DNA of 64,000 nucleotides from Roseateles toxinivorans. GTDB lineage: Bacteria > Pseudomonadota > Gammaproteobacteria > Burkholderiales > Burkholderiaceae_C. A program made the position numbers and the translations under genes. The notes beneath the pieces are model-generated. The model saw only the letters and a program-made list of their open reading frames with translations. It ran no database searches and was not told the origin of the DNA. Of the stretch, positions 1 to 8,790 are shown piece by piece (position 1 is the stretch's first letter; the number at the start of each line of letters is the position of its first letter). The DNA is taken from positions 1-64,000 of the forward strand of contig NZ_SNXS01000015.1 of NCBI RefSeq assembly GCF_004362525.1. Direction: 5' to 3'.

Positions 1-27
1 CCCCAGTCCAAGACTTGCTTGCTTCAT
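1..27 (-). CDS. Start of a putative IS5-family transposase (partial)
   Basis: Nine codons from an ATG at position 27 read MKQASLGLG and continue off the left edge. IS5-group transposases often begin with MKQ followed by a short hydrophobic stretch. The placement about 70 bases inside the presumed element end also fits. The visible stretch is too short to prove homology. Confidence 0.4.
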
Positions 28-95
28 GACCTGAATCGTCGCAGCCATTCAAGCTTCGCGGTAGCTGATTTGCCCGGGGGTTGTGCAGACCCTCC
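1..95 (-). mobile_element. End of an IS5-like insertion sequence (partial)
   Basis: Read leftward from position 95, the sequence begins GGAGGGTCTGCACAACCCC, which resembles an IS5-family terminal repeat. After about 65 bases an ATG opens a frame that leaves the window. Positions 96-99 are CTAG, a fit to the YTAR target that IS5-type elements duplicate, and this tetranucleotide overlaps the stop codon of the next gene. Only one end is visible, so the family is inferred from the end sequence, the target and the transposase start. Confidence 0.5.
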
Positions 96-758
96 CTAGT
101 TCAGCACGCCCAGCAGCCAGCGATTCAGTGCGGTGATCTCCTGCGGGTGGACCGCGTGCTGCATGTCGTAGGCCTGCCATTGCGGCTTGTAGCCCAGGCG
201 CTGCAGCTCGTCGCGGGCGGCCTCGGCGCGGTTGATGGGCACCACCGGGTCCTGCCGGCCATGGGCCAGAAAGATCGGCACATCGGCGTTCGCTTCGCTG
301 CGCTCGGCCTCGGTCGTGCTCAGCAGCGGCAGATAGCCCGACAGGCCCACCAGTCCGGCCAGGCGCTCGGTGTGGCGCAGGCCCGTCAGCAGGGCCATGG
401 CGCAGCCCTGCGAGAAGCCCATCAGCACGATGCGTGAGGCCGGTATGCCGCGGGCCACTTCCTGGGCGATCAGGGCGTTGATGTCCTGCTGCGAGGCGCG
501 CAGGCCGGCCTCGTCTTCCTGGCGGTCTATGGCCGTGCCGCGGATGTCGTACCAGGCGCGCATTGCATAGCCGCCATTGATCGTCACCGGGCGCACTGGC
601 GCATGGGGCAGCACGAAGCGCACGCCGCCGACGGCCGCCAGGTCCAGCTCGTCGCAGATAGGCTCGAAGTCATGGCCGTCGGCGCCCAGGCCATGCAGCA
701 CGATGATGGTCGCGCGGGGGCTGTCGCTGGTCTGAACTTCGATGGTTTCAAGCGTCAT
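96..758 (-). CDS. Phospholipase/carboxylesterase family alpha/beta hydrolase
   Basis: This 220-residue cytoplasmic serine hydrolase has no signal peptide. It matches the small carboxylesterase/lysophospholipase family (YpfH, acyl-protein-thioesterase type) in length and motifs. It has an N-terminal HGLGADGHD oxyanion loop, the nucleophile elbow GFSQG near residue 115, an acid in HGRQDPVVP and a C-terminal histidine in the MQHAVHPQE segment. The family hydrolyses short acyl esters and lysophospholipids; the substrate here is unknown. The stop codon overlaps the CTAG at the IS-like element border, but the protein has normal length and appears intact. Confidence 0.88.
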   Translation of the reverse strand: MTLETIEVQTSDSPRATIIVLHGLGADGHDFEPICDELDLAAVGGVRFVLPHAPVRPVTINGGYAMRAWYDIRGTAIDRQEDEAGLRASQQDINALIAQEVARGIPASRIVLMGFSQGCAMALLTGLRHTERLAGLVGLSGYLPLLSTTEAERSEANADVPIFLAHGRQDPVVPINRAEAARDELQRLGYKPQWQAYDMQHAVHPQEITALNRWLLGVLN

Positions 759-811
759 GTTCGGTCTCGAGTCTGGATGTCGGCGCAGTGTGCCATGCCA
801 TCATCCGCCCC

Positions 812-1648
812 ATGCATTCCGAGTTCGAGCACGCCAGCGACCAGGCCCGCTACCGCCGCCCTGCGCATCGCGCCGGGGTGGAGCTGTACCACGCCAGCAT
901 CCTGCGCCACCGCTTCGAGCCGCACACCCATGAGGCCTACGGGCTGGGCGCCATCACCGATGGCGTGGGGCGCTTTCGCTGGCACGGCGGCGAGCATCTG
1001 GCGCCGCGCGCGACGCTGATGCTGATGAACCCCGATGACATCCACACCGGCCAGGCCGAGACCGAGGCAGGCTGGGGCTACCGCATGGCCTATCTGGATG
1101 TGGGCCTGCTGGGCGAGCTCAGCGGCGAGCCGGGCTGGTGGTTCGACGCGGCGGTGGCTCACGATGCGCACAGCGCCACCGAGGTGGCGGGGCTGATTGC
1201 CGGCCTGTGGCACAGCGCCGATGGGCTGGACTTCGACAGCCGCCTGCTGCTGCTGGTGCAGGCGCTGCGCCGCCATGCCCGCATGGGCGGGCCCGAGGCT
1301 CGGGCCGATGCCGCGATGCGATTTGCCCCGGTGCTGGACTTCATGCGCGCCCATCTGCACGAGACCGTGACCCTGGACCAGCTGGCCGCCGTGGCCGGTT
1401 TGAGCCCCTTCCACTTCCTGCGCAGCTTCAAGGCCCAGCGCCATGCGACGCCGCAGCAGGTCCTGATGGCGATGCGGCTGATACAGGCCAAGCGGATGCT
1501 GGCGCTGGGCGAACCGCCGGCCGGGGTGGCCGCCGCCGTGGGCCTGACCGATCAGGCCCATCTGAACCGCGCCTTCGCCTGCCGCTACGGCATCACGCCG
1601 GGTCGCTACCAACAGCAATTGGGTACAAGACCGCACCGCCAGCCCTGA
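812..1648 (+). CDS. AraC family transcriptional regulator with cupin sensor domain
   Basis: The N-terminal half looks like an AraC-type cupin ligand-binding domain (HRFEPHTHEAYGLGAI). The C-terminal 100 residues carry the double helix-turn-helix, with LDQLAAVAGLSPFHFLRSFK as first helix pair and the closing signature FACRYGITPGRYQQQL. I chose the ATG at 812; a GTG at 788 would add eight residues, and neither has a strong ribosome-binding site. The stop lies 14 bases before the DMT transporter, so it probably controls that exporter, a common AraC/EamA pairing. The ligand is unknown. Confidence 0.85.
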   Translation: MHSEFEHASDQARYRRPAHRAGVELYHASILRHRFEPHTHEAYGLGAITDGVGRFRWHGGEHLAPRATLMLMNPDDIHTGQAETEAGWGYRMAYLDVGLLGELSGEPGWWFDAAVAHDAHSATEVAGLIAGLWHSADGLDFDSRLLLLVQALRRHARMGGPEARADAAMRFAPVLDFMRAHLHETVTLDQLAAVAGLSPFHFLRSFKAQRHATPQQVLMAMRLIQAKRMLALGEPPAGVAAAVGLTDQAHLNRAFACRYGITPGRYQQQLGTRPHRQP

Positions 1649-1662
1649 GCCACACTGTGTCC

Positions 1663-2658
1663 ATGTGGATAGGAACCTCGTTTGCACTTGCCGCCGGCCT
1701 GATGTGGGGGCTGGTCTTTGTTGCGCCCCTGATGCTGCCCGACTACCCGGCGGCCCTGCTGTCATTCGGTCGCTATCTGGCCTTCGGGCTGATCGCCCTG
1801 CCGCTGGGCTGGCTGGACCGCAAGAACCTGACCGGCTTCGAGCGCGGCGACTGGCTGGAGGCGCTGAAGCTCTCGGCCATAGGCAATGTGCTGTACTACC
1901 TGTGCCTGGCCGCCGCCATACAGCGCGCTGGTGGTCCGTTGCCGACGATGATCATTGGCACCTTGCCGGTGGTCATCGCGATCAGCTCGAACCTGCGTGA
2001 CGCCAAGCGCGACGGCCGTCTGCCCTGGGTGCGGCTGGCACCGTCGCTGGCCTTGATCGCCGCGGGCATCGCCTGCGTCAACCAGGTCGAGCTGGAGCAT
2101 CTGCGTGCGCAGACCGATGTGGACCTGGGCCGCTATGCCAGCGGCGCCTTGCTGGCCCTGGTGGCCGTGGCCTGCTGGACCTGGTACCCGATGCGCAATG
2201 CCGACTGGCTGCGCACCCATGCCCAGCGCAGCCCGCGCAGCTGGGCTACGGCCCAGGGGCTGATGACACTGCCGCTGGCGCTGGCCGGCTACCTGGGGCT
2301 GTGGCTGTGGAGCGCCGTTGTCGGCACCCAGCCCTGGTCGGCCGACGCCGCTTTTGCGATGCCGCTGGGCCCGCGCCCGCTGCCCTTCATTGGCCTGATG
2401 CTGGCCATAGGTCTGTTCGCCTCCTGGCTGGGCACGCTGTGCTGGAACGAGGCCAGCCAGCGCCTGCCGACAGCCCTGGTGGGCCAGCTGATCGTGTTCG
2501 AAACGCTGGCCGCCCTGGCCTATGCCTTCATGCTGCGCGGCCAAAGTCCTGCACCGCTCACCTTGGCTGGTATTGGCTTGCTGGTGGCCGGTGTGATGTG
2601 GGCGCTGCGCATCAAACCGGTGGCGGCCGAGGTGGAAGCCGCGGGCGGCGCGCATTGA
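1663..2658 (+). CDS. EamA/DMT family inner-membrane transporter
   Basis: This 331-residue hydrophobic protein has about ten predicted membrane segments arranged as two EamA repeats, starting MWIGTSFALAAGLMWGLVF. Members export metabolites or amino acids by proton antiport. A GTG two codons upstream (1657) is an alternative start. The gene follows the AraC regulator by 14 bases and is probably cotranscribed with it. The G+C-rich frame stays open far upstream of the true start, but that part is antisense-like noise over the AraC gene. The substrate cannot be read from sequence. Confidence 0.85.
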   Translation: MWIGTSFALAAGLMWGLVFVAPLMLPDYPAALLSFGRYLAFGLIALPLGWLDRKNLTGFERGDWLEALKLSAIGNVLYYLCLAAAIQRAGGPLPTMIIGTLPVVIAISSNLRDAKRDGRLPWVRLAPSLALIAAGIACVNQVELEHLRAQTDVDLGRYASGALLALVAVACWTWYPMRNADWLRTHAQRSPRSWATAQGLMTLPLALAGYLGLWLWSAVVGTQPWSADAAFAMPLGPRPLPFIGLMLAIGLFASWLGTLCWNEASQRLPTALVGQLIVFETLAALAYAFMLRGQSPAPLTLAGIGLLVAGVMWALRIKPVAAEVEAAGGAH

Positions 2659-2770
2659 TGCCGATTTCCTGAAGCCGAGAGGCAAAAGCCTGGCCCGGCC
2701 CGATTAAAGTCGGGGCTGCGGCGACACGGCTGCGACAACGCCACAGAGCGTTTCTCAGGGAGGGATCACG

Positions 2771-4372
2771 ATGATGCAAGACATGGCCTGCGCCTTTTCG
2801 CGCAGTGGCTCGGCGTTCGCGCTGAGCCTGGTTCTGACAGCCTGCGGCGGTGGCGAGGCCGGCACGCCGGTGTTCGGCCAGGCGGCGCAGAGGCCCGATC
2901 CGGTGCAGCCCGCCCAGCCGGTCCAACCCGATGCCCTGCCGGCCAGCACCACGGTGGCCCAGCAATGTTCGCCCGACAACCCCCATGCCGATGCCGCGAA
3001 CCGCGGCGGCAGCCTGAGCCGCGAGAAGCTGTGGCTGCGCGCCTACTTCGACGAGGCCTATCTGTGGCGCGAGCAGGTGCCCTACGTGAATGCCGACGCC
3101 TATGTCAGCAGCGATGTGCCGGCCGCGCTGAACGCCTACTTCCATGCGCTGAAGACGCCCCAGGTCACGCCCTCGGGTGCACGCCGCGACCAGTTCAGCT
3201 TCAGCTACCCGACCCAGGAATGGGAGCAGCTGTCCCGCGGCGGCGTATCGCTGGGCTATGGGCTGGAGTGGACGCAGACCATCAGCGCAAGCGCGCGCCG
3301 GCTGCGTATCGCCTATGTCGAGCCGGTGGGCCCGGCGGCCCAGGCCGGCCTGCAGCGCGGCGATGAGCTGATCAGCGTCGATGGGGTCAGTGCCAGCGTC
3401 GGCGACGCGGCGGGTGTGAATCGTCTCAACGCGGCCCTCTATCCGGCCGCAGCGGGCGAGGCCCATGGTTTTGTGTTCCAGCGCAACAGCGGCGGCCAGC
3501 TGAGCGTCACGCTGAGCAGCGCGGCCAGCGTCAAGCAGCCGGTGCTGATGCGCCAGGTATTCGCCGCCACCGACGGTCGGCAGGTCGGCCATATGGTGTT
3601 CAACGACCATATCGCCCCGGCCGAGGCCCAGCTGATCGAGGCGGTGGAGTTCTTCAGACAGCAGGGCGTCAGCGATCTGGTGCTGGACCTGCGCTACAAC
3701 GGCGGCGGCTTCCTCTATCTGGCCAGCCAGCTGGCCTACATGATCGCCGGCCCTGCACCCACCGAGGGCAAGGTGTTCGAGCAGCTCAGCTTCAACAACC
3801 GGCGCCAGGCCGACACGCAGAGCGCCCGTGCACGCACGCCGTTCTACAACACCTCCTGCCTGCTGGTCGGTGACAACTGCACCTCGGAGCGGCCGCTGCC
3901 CAGCCTGGGTCTGAAGCGGGTCTATGTGTTGAGCCAGGCCGGCACCTGCTCGGCCAGCGAGGCCATCATCAACGGCCTGCGCGGCGTCGATGTCGAGGTG
4001 GTGCTGATCGGCGGGCGCAGCTGCGGCAAGCCCTATGGCTTTGCCGGCAAGAGCAACTGCGGCATCTCCTACTTCCCGATGGAGTTCGTTGGCGTCAATG
4101 CCAAGGGCTTTGGCGACTATGCGGATGGCTTTGTGCCGGCCGGCAGCGGCGGCAACGGCGTGCCCGGTTGCCAGGTCGCTGACGATTTGCAGCATGCCCT
4201 GGGTGACCCGCAGGAGGCCATGCTGGCCGCTGCGCTGGTGCACCGCATCAGCGGCCAGTGCCCGCCGCGCAGCCTGGCCCATGCGCAATCGGCGCCGGGC
4301 GCGGCCGACGGGTCAGCCTGGGAGCTGCGGCGCTCGCCGCTGCGCAGCAACCGCTTCCTGTTGCCGCGGTGA
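2771..4372 (+). CDS. S41 family peptidase, lipoprotein, with PDZ domain
   Basis: The 533-residue protein starts after a strong AGGGAGGG ribosome-binding site seven bases upstream. Residues 1-25 form a lipoprotein signal ending LVLTAC, so Cys25 is the likely lipidated residue. A PDZ domain (about 160-245, AAQAGLQRGDELISVDG) precedes the C-terminal-processing-protease fold. The catalytic pair is visible as Ser394 in GTCSASE and Lys420 in GGRSCGK, spaced as in Tsp/CtpA. A proline-rich linker follows the lipid anchor. Several cysteines in the protease domain may form disulfides, which fits a periplasmic or surface location. Its target is unknown. Confidence 0.87.
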   Translation: MMQDMACAFSRSGSAFALSLVLTACGGGEAGTPVFGQAAQRPDPVQPAQPVQPDALPASTTVAQQCSPDNPHADAANRGGSLSREKLWLRAYFDEAYLWREQVPYVNADAYVSSDVPAALNAYFHALKTPQVTPSGARRDQFSFSYPTQEWEQLSRGGVSLGYGLEWTQTISASARRLRIAYVEPVGPAAQAGLQRGDELISVDGVSASVGDAAGVNRLNAALYPAAAGEAHGFVFQRNSGGQLSVTLSSAASVKQPVLMRQVFAATDGRQVGHMVFNDHIAPAEAQLIEAVEFFRQQGVSDLVLDLRYNGGGFLYLASQLAYMIAGPAPTEGKVFEQLSFNNRRQADTQSARARTPFYNTSCLLVGDNCTSERPLPSLGLKRVYVLSQAGTCSASEAIINGLRGVDVEVVLIGGRSCGKPYGFAGKSNCGISYFPMEFVGVNAKGFGDYADGFVPAGSGGNGVPGCQVADDLQHALGDPQEAMLAAALVHRISGQCPPRSLAHAQSAPGAADGSAWELRRSPLRSNRFLLPR

Positions 4373-4376
4373 GGCT

Positions 4377-4401
4377 GGGGTCTGGCCGGGAGGCCGACCC
4401 C
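4377..4401. terminator. Hairpin between converging genes, likely bidirectional terminator
   Basis: GGGGTC (4377-4382) pairs with GACCCC (4396-4401) and GGCC (4384-4387) with GGCC (4392-4395) around a GGGA loop, with one bulged T. It sits directly after the S41 peptidase stop and before the stop of the converging gene. No T-tract follows, so efficiency is uncertain. Confidence 0.5.
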
Positions 4402-4408
4402 GTGACCA

Positions 4409-5155
4409 TCAGCTGCCCTTTTTGGGACGACCAGCCTTCAGCTGCAGCAGCGAGTCCAGTGTGGAGCGCAATTGCTTGTCGCCCATGGCGGCCAGCGACT
4501 GCAGGCCGGCGCGCAGCAGCTCGCTCTTCTTGGTCGAGCGCTGGAAGCTCATCGCGCGTTCCTTCAGGCGGTCGATCAGCTCGAAGTCGATGCGCGGCAT
4601 CGTGAAGCTGTCACGCACCAGCTTCAGCTTGGCCTTGGCCTCGTCCTGGAAGCTGGGTTTGGCGACCGGCTTGGCAGCCGCTTTGGCCCTGGCCTTGGGG
4701 GCCGGCTTGGCCACCGGTTTTGCGGCGGCTTTGGCGGCAGGCTTCGCTGCGGGCTTGACAGCGGCCTTGGCGACGGGCTTAGCCACGGCCTTCTTCACCG
4801 CGGGCTTGGCGGCAGGCTTTGCCACCGGCTTCGCCACGGCCTTCTTGGCTGCTGTCTTGGCTGCAGCAGCGGGCTTGGCCACGACGGCGGCCTTGACGGC
4901 CTTCTTGGGGGCGGCCTTCGGTGCGGCGACCGGCTTGGCGGCGACAGCCTTCTTGGCTGCTGGCTTGGCTGCTGGCTTGGCAGCGGGTTTGGCGGCCGGC
5001 TTGGCCTCAGCCTTGACTTCGACCTTGGCGGTCGACTTCTTCTTGGCTGCGGGCTTGGCGGCCGGCGTCGGTGCGGCGACGGGTGCGGCGGCAACGGCCT
5101 CGTTGCCGTTCGCTGCTGCGGGGGCCTCGGTGGCCGGGGTGTTGGTGTTTGCCAT
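4409..5155 (-). CDS. Lysine/alanine/proline-rich histone H1-like protein
   Basis: This 248-residue protein is dominated from about residue 33 to 165 by degenerate KPAAK / KKAVAKPVA repeats, like eukaryotic H1 tails and bacterial AlgP or HctB-type proteins that bind DNA through charge. The C-terminal 80 residues are different and not low-complexity: a helical segment with MPRIDFELIDRLKERAMSFQ and KKSELLRAGLQSLAAMGD, resembling a ribbon-helix-helix or phasin-like module. A nucleoid or granule-binding role is inferred from composition only. The repeats make the gene prone to length variation. No neighbour gives a functional clue. Confidence 0.7.
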   Translation of the reverse strand: MANTNTPATEAPAAANGNEAVAAAPVAAPTPAAKPAAKKKSTAKVEVKAEAKPAAKPAAKPAAKPAAKKAVAAKPVAAPKAAPKKAVKAAVVAKPAAAAKTAAKKAVAKPVAKPAAKPAVKKAVAKPVAKAAVKPAAKPAAKAAAKPVAKPAPKARAKAAAKPVAKPSFQDEAKAKLKLVRDSFTMPRIDFELIDRLKERAMSFQRSTKKSELLRAGLQSLAAMGDKQLRSTLDSLLQLKAGRPKKGS

Positions 5156-5235
5156 GGTGCGTCCTCGTGAATAAATCGTATAAACGATTTACACCATATC
5201 ACGAACAGCCGCGCCCAGGCCAGTGGGCGGCGCCT

Positions 5236-5853
5236 CTAGATCTTCGGAATCCTGATCCGGCTGACCATCAGCGAGCCGGAGATTGCGAACATCAGCACCA
5301 GCGGGTGCAGCCGAAAGCCCGCGACATGGACCACGCCGAACCACAGCTGATCTCCCAGCGCGCCCTGCCAGGCGGCCAGGGCCAGCACCATCACCAGGCC
5401 CATCGAGGTGGGTATCGGCGTGCCCTCGAAGTACTTGACCTTGCCGTCGTCGCCGGCCAGCTCCTCGGCGGTGACGTTGTAGCGCGCCAAGCGCGACACA
5501 CCGCAGGCCACGAAGAACACCAGGATGATGCGGTCGTACAGGCCCTGCATGCCGCAGCCATAGGCGATTGCCGCCGGGGCCACGCCGAAGGAGATCACAT
5601 CGGCCAGCGAGTCCAGCTCGCGGCCCATCGCCGAGCTCTGCTGGCGCCAGCGGGCGATGCGGCCGTCAAGCACATCGAACACCAGGGCCACCGGAATCAG
5701 CGCGCAGGCGAAGTAGATGTGCATCACCTCGCGGGTCTGCAGATAGGACATCACCGCAAACAGCGCGCCGACGCCGCAGAAGGCGTTGGCCAGGGTGAAC
5801 CAGTCCGCAAGGTGGAACTCGCGGATCATCGAAAACGGTTTGGGTCGATTCAT
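5236..5853 (-). CDS. pssA: CDP-diacylglycerol-serine O-phosphatidyltransferase, short form
   Basis: The CDP-alcohol phosphotransferase signature is perfect: D63-G64-x2-A67-R68-x8-G77-x3-D81-x3-D85. The protein is 205 residues with several membrane helices, as expected for the Bacillus/archaeal-type PssA that makes phosphatidylserine from CDP-diacylglycerol and serine. It is shorter than many beta-proteobacterial PssA proteins of about 250-280 residues, so it could be a second copy or use another alcohol acceptor. It is not beside ilvC or psd, so context does not settle this. Confidence 0.75.
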   Translation of the reverse strand: MNRPKPFSMIREFHLADWFTLANAFCGVGALFAVMSYLQTREVMHIYFACALIPVALVFDVLDGRIARWRQQSSAMGRELDSLADVISFGVAPAAIAYGCGMQGLYDRIILVFFVACGVSRLARYNVTAEELAGDDGKVKYFEGTPIPTSMGLVMVLALAAWQGALGDQLWFGVVHVAGFRLHPLVLMFAISGSLMVSRIRIPKI

Positions 5854-5893
5854 GGGCGCAAGGATAGTCCACCCACACCCGACGGTCTTGCGC

Positions 5894-7558
5894 CTACCGG
5901 GCTGCGGCAGGCAAGGGCAGCGCCTTGCCCTCGGATTGGGCCGGCGCGCGCAGGCCCAGCAGCCGGCTCAGGGTCGGGGCGATATCGGCCACCTCGACGC
6001 GGGTGTTGATCTGGCCCTGGCCGATCCAGCGCGGGCCGTAGCTCAGGATAGGCACATGGGTGTCATAGGCATGGGGGGTGCCATGCGAGCTGCCTCCCAC
6101 CCGTGAGCTGATCAGCCAGTTCGGCTTGACCACCACCTGCAGCGAGCTGGCGATATCCGGGTGCCAGGACTTGCGCATCGCCGCCAGGTAGGGCGTGCTC
6201 ACGTCCTGGCCCAGATACTGCTCGCGGGTGAACACATCGGCGATGCCATCCACCTGCAGCAGCAGGGTCTTGGCCTCCTTGTCGACAGCGGCCGGATCGA
6301 CCTTCTTTGCCGCGATCAGCTTGCTGTCGAGCAGGATGCCGCCGCCCGACCAGCCCAGCGCCCATTTGCCCTCGCCGAACTTCTGGGCCAGGCCAGTGTT
6401 CAGCCAGGCCAGCGTCTGGCTCGGGTTCAGCCGGCCGGCGTTGAGGCCCTGGCTGCTGCTCCATTCCGGCGTGTCCACGAAACCATGGTCGGCGGTCAGC
6501 ACGGCCACATAGTTGCCAGCGCCCACCTTCGCATCCAGATAGCGGAAGAAGGCCTGCAGATGCTGGTCCAGCCGCAGCATATGGTCATGCGACAGGCGCG
6601 ACTCGGGCCCGAAGGCATGGTTCACATAGTCATGGCTGGACAGGCTGATCGAAAGAATGTCAGGGATGTCGTCCTGGCCCAGCGCCTCGCCCTCGATCGC
6701 CGCGCGGGCGAAGGCCAGGGTCAGCTCGTCGGCAAAGGGGGTGGCCAGCAGATTGCCGTAGAACAGCGGGCCTGGTTTCTCGTGCTTGTCGCCGATCAGC
6801 GCCGGCAGCTTGTTGCCATTGCCGCTGTTGACCTGCCAGGCCTTGCCGTCAGGCACCGAGCGGGCATAGGCCGCCTCGGGTAGGAGCGCGGTCCAGCTCT
6901 GCTTGAAATAGGCATCGGCCGGCTTGGCCGCATTGAAGCTCTTGACCCACTGCGGATGGGTCTGCATGTAGTAGCTGCTGCTGGCGAACTGGCCGCTCTC
7001 GCTCATATACATATAGGCCGTGCCCAGCTTGCCGGCGGGCAGGATGGCGCCGCGGTCCTTGCCCGAGATGCCCACCACCTTGGAGGCCGGCTGCACACCG
7101 CGCAGCACGTCGCCCACTGTCTCGGCACGCAGATTCTTCGGGCTGGTGCCGGCCAGCGGCGCGGTCTTGTTCTCCAGATACTGATGGGCCTCGTCGCCGG
7201 TGCAATAGACCGGCGCGCCGGTGCTCGGGTTGCGCCATTCGTTGCTGATGATGCCGGTGCGATGCGGATAGGCGCCGGTCAGCATCACCGCGTGGCCGGC
7301 CGCTGTCACGGTGTGGCCATGGCCGTAGTGGGCGTCGGCGAACCAGGCGCCGCGATCGAGAAAGCGTTTGAAACCGTCCGGTGCCAGCTGGTCGCGGTAG
7401 CCGGTGACCTGGCGCATCGGCAGGCCGTCGATGACCATGAAGACCACCAGCTTGGGCGCCGCCGCGGGTGCGACCGGCGCGGTTGCAGTGCCGCAGCCGG
7501 CGAGCATGAGGGCCAGGACGGCGATCGAGAGATGAGGGCTGAACAGTGCTTGTTTCAT
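5894..7558 (-). CDS. PafA-type alkaline phosphatase family lipoprotein
   Basis: This 554-residue exported protein begins MKQALFSPHLSIAVLALMLAGC, a lipoprotein signal. The alkaline phosphatase superfamily core has the PafA-type set: the first metal aspartate in VIDGLP, the threonine nucleophile region HTVTAAGHAVMLTG, Asn in ISNEW, the phosphate-binding SGKDR motif, SHDYVNHAFGP, TADHGF and a late metal His in SSHGTPH. Such enzymes hydrolyse phosphomonoesters in the periplasm and can release phosphate from organic sources. I chose the ATG at 7558 because an upstream in-frame extension lacks signal-peptide character. Confidence 0.83.
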   Translation of the reverse strand: MKQALFSPHLSIAVLALMLAGCGTATAPVAPAAAPKLVVFMVIDGLPMRQVTGYRDQLAPDGFKRFLDRGAWFADAHYGHGHTVTAAGHAVMLTGAYPHRTGIISNEWRNPSTGAPVYCTGDEAHQYLENKTAPLAGTSPKNLRAETVGDVLRGVQPASKVVGISGKDRGAILPAGKLGTAYMYMSESGQFASSSYYMQTHPQWVKSFNAAKPADAYFKQSWTALLPEAAYARSVPDGKAWQVNSGNGNKLPALIGDKHEKPGPLFYGNLLATPFADELTLAFARAAIEGEALGQDDIPDILSISLSSHDYVNHAFGPESRLSHDHMLRLDQHLQAFFRYLDAKVGAGNYVAVLTADHGFVDTPEWSSSQGLNAGRLNPSQTLAWLNTGLAQKFGEGKWALGWSGGGILLDSKLIAAKKVDPAAVDKEAKTLLLQVDGIADVFTREQYLGQDVSTPYLAAMRKSWHPDIASSLQVVVKPNWLISSRVGGSSHGTPHAYDTHVPILSYGPRWIGQGQINTRVEVADIAPTLSRLLGLRAPAQSEGKALPLPAAAR

Positions 7559-7604
7559 GGGCGGGGCTTTCGTCGGAATGCGGCGAGTGTGCCGCAAGGG
7601 CTGA

Positions 7605-8690
7605 CTACTGCGCCGCCACCAGCAACTGCACAAACAGCTGGATGTGCATATTGGTGTCGGGGTTCACCGAGGTGAACTCCAGACCGGCGAAGAAGCCATC
7701 GGCGTCCTGGCCGACCTTGACCACCTTGGCGTAGATGTCCGAGGCGTGGTAATCGACCAGGTGCAGGTCGAACTCGAGCTTGACGTCGGTGTGCACGTCC
7801 AGCCCATGGTCGAGCTCGACCAGCACGCCGTGGTAACCGATGTCGCGGATGCGGCCCTTGATCGAATAAGGCAGGACGATCTTGTTCTGGATCGCGTGCA
7901 GCACGCAGGGCAGCTTGACCTCGACGCGGTGGCTGCGCCGGATTTCCTGGCGCGGCACGCGCAGATCCAATGAGGGTATCGCCAACAGCTCGCGCAGCCG
8001 CACGACCTGGGCCTTGCCCTTGACGAACACCTCCATCGGCTCGCTGACCTCGATGTAGTCGACGCAGCGCTGGCAGGTGGTCTCGCTGATCAGCACCTGG
8101 CCGCGCAGGCTGAAGGCCTCTATGCGCGAGGCCAGATTGACCTCGTCGCCGATCACCGTGTACTCCGAATAGGCGGCCGAGCCGAACTTGCCGGCCATCA
8201 CGGTGCCGGTGTTGATGCCAATGCCCATATAGAGCTCGGGCAGTCCCTCGGCGAGATGCTCGTCGTTCAGCGCATGCATGGCCACCTGCATCTCGATCGC
8301 ACAGGCCAGCGCGCGCTTCACATCATCGGCATGCTCCAGCGGCGCGCCGAACAGCACCATGATGGAGTCGCCCATGAATTTGTCTATAGTGCCGTGGTGG
8401 CGGAACACGATCTCGCTCATGCGGCCCAGGCACCGGTTCAGCATGCTGATCACGACGCCCGCCGGTTGCGTGGCCGACATCGCGGTGAAGCCGCGCAGAT
8501 CGGCCAAGACGATGGTCACCTCGCGGCGCACGAAGGAAAAGTCGCTGGCGTCCAGCGGCTGCACGCCGCAGGCTCGGGCCACCGCCGCCTCCATGTCCAT
8601 CGCGGCGGCATGATCCAGCGGCGCGCCGGTTTCGCGCGCGATGATGGCCTGCAAGTGCCGTACCGCTTCCTTGGCTGGGTCGTCTTTCAT
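7605..8690 (-). CDS. Class III adenylate/guanylate cyclase fused to a PilZ domain
   Basis: Of 361 residues, about 45-225 form a class III cyclase catalytic domain. It has both metal-binding segments (VLADLRGFTAM and DKFMGDSIMV), the lysine of KxxGD and the NLASR motif with asparagine and arginine for transition-state binding. Residues 245-355 resemble PilZ, with RRSHR matching the RxxxR half of the c-di-GMP site. The second half, normally [D/N]xSxxG, reads DIGYHG, so the serine is replaced by glycine. There is no membrane segment. The fusion suggests that c-di-GMP or a related signal modulates cyclic nucleotide synthesis; that is inference. Confidence 0.83.
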   Translation of the reverse strand: MKDDPAKEAVRHLQAIIARETGAPLDHAAAMDMEAAVARACGVQPLDASDFSFVRREVTIVLADLRGFTAMSATQPAGVVISMLNRCLGRMSEIVFRHHGTIDKFMGDSIMVLFGAPLEHADDVKRALACAIEMQVAMHALNDEHLAEGLPELYMGIGINTGTVMAGKFGSAAYSEYTVIGDEVNLASRIEAFSLRGQVLISETTCQRCVDYIEVSEPMEVFVKGKAQVVRLRELLAIPSLDLRVPRQEIRRSHRVEVKLPCVLHAIQNKIVLPYSIKGRIRDIGYHGVLVELDHGLDVHTDVKLEFDLHLVDYHASDIYAKVVKVGQDADGFFAGLEFTSVNPDTNMHIQLFVQLLVAAQ

Positions 8691-8790
8691 CCGGGTCTGG
8701 GCTTGAGGTCTGGCTCTCGCTGAACAAGTGACATATTGTGTCAGGCCTGTGTGACCGCGAGACTACCCATTCACCCGCAGTAGGTCTTCA

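Noticed and set aside
4660-5090. Short repeated units that might look like a CRISPR or tandem repeat array
   Set aside because: They are in-frame codon repeats of the KPAAK-rich protein, irregular in length, and without unique spacers.
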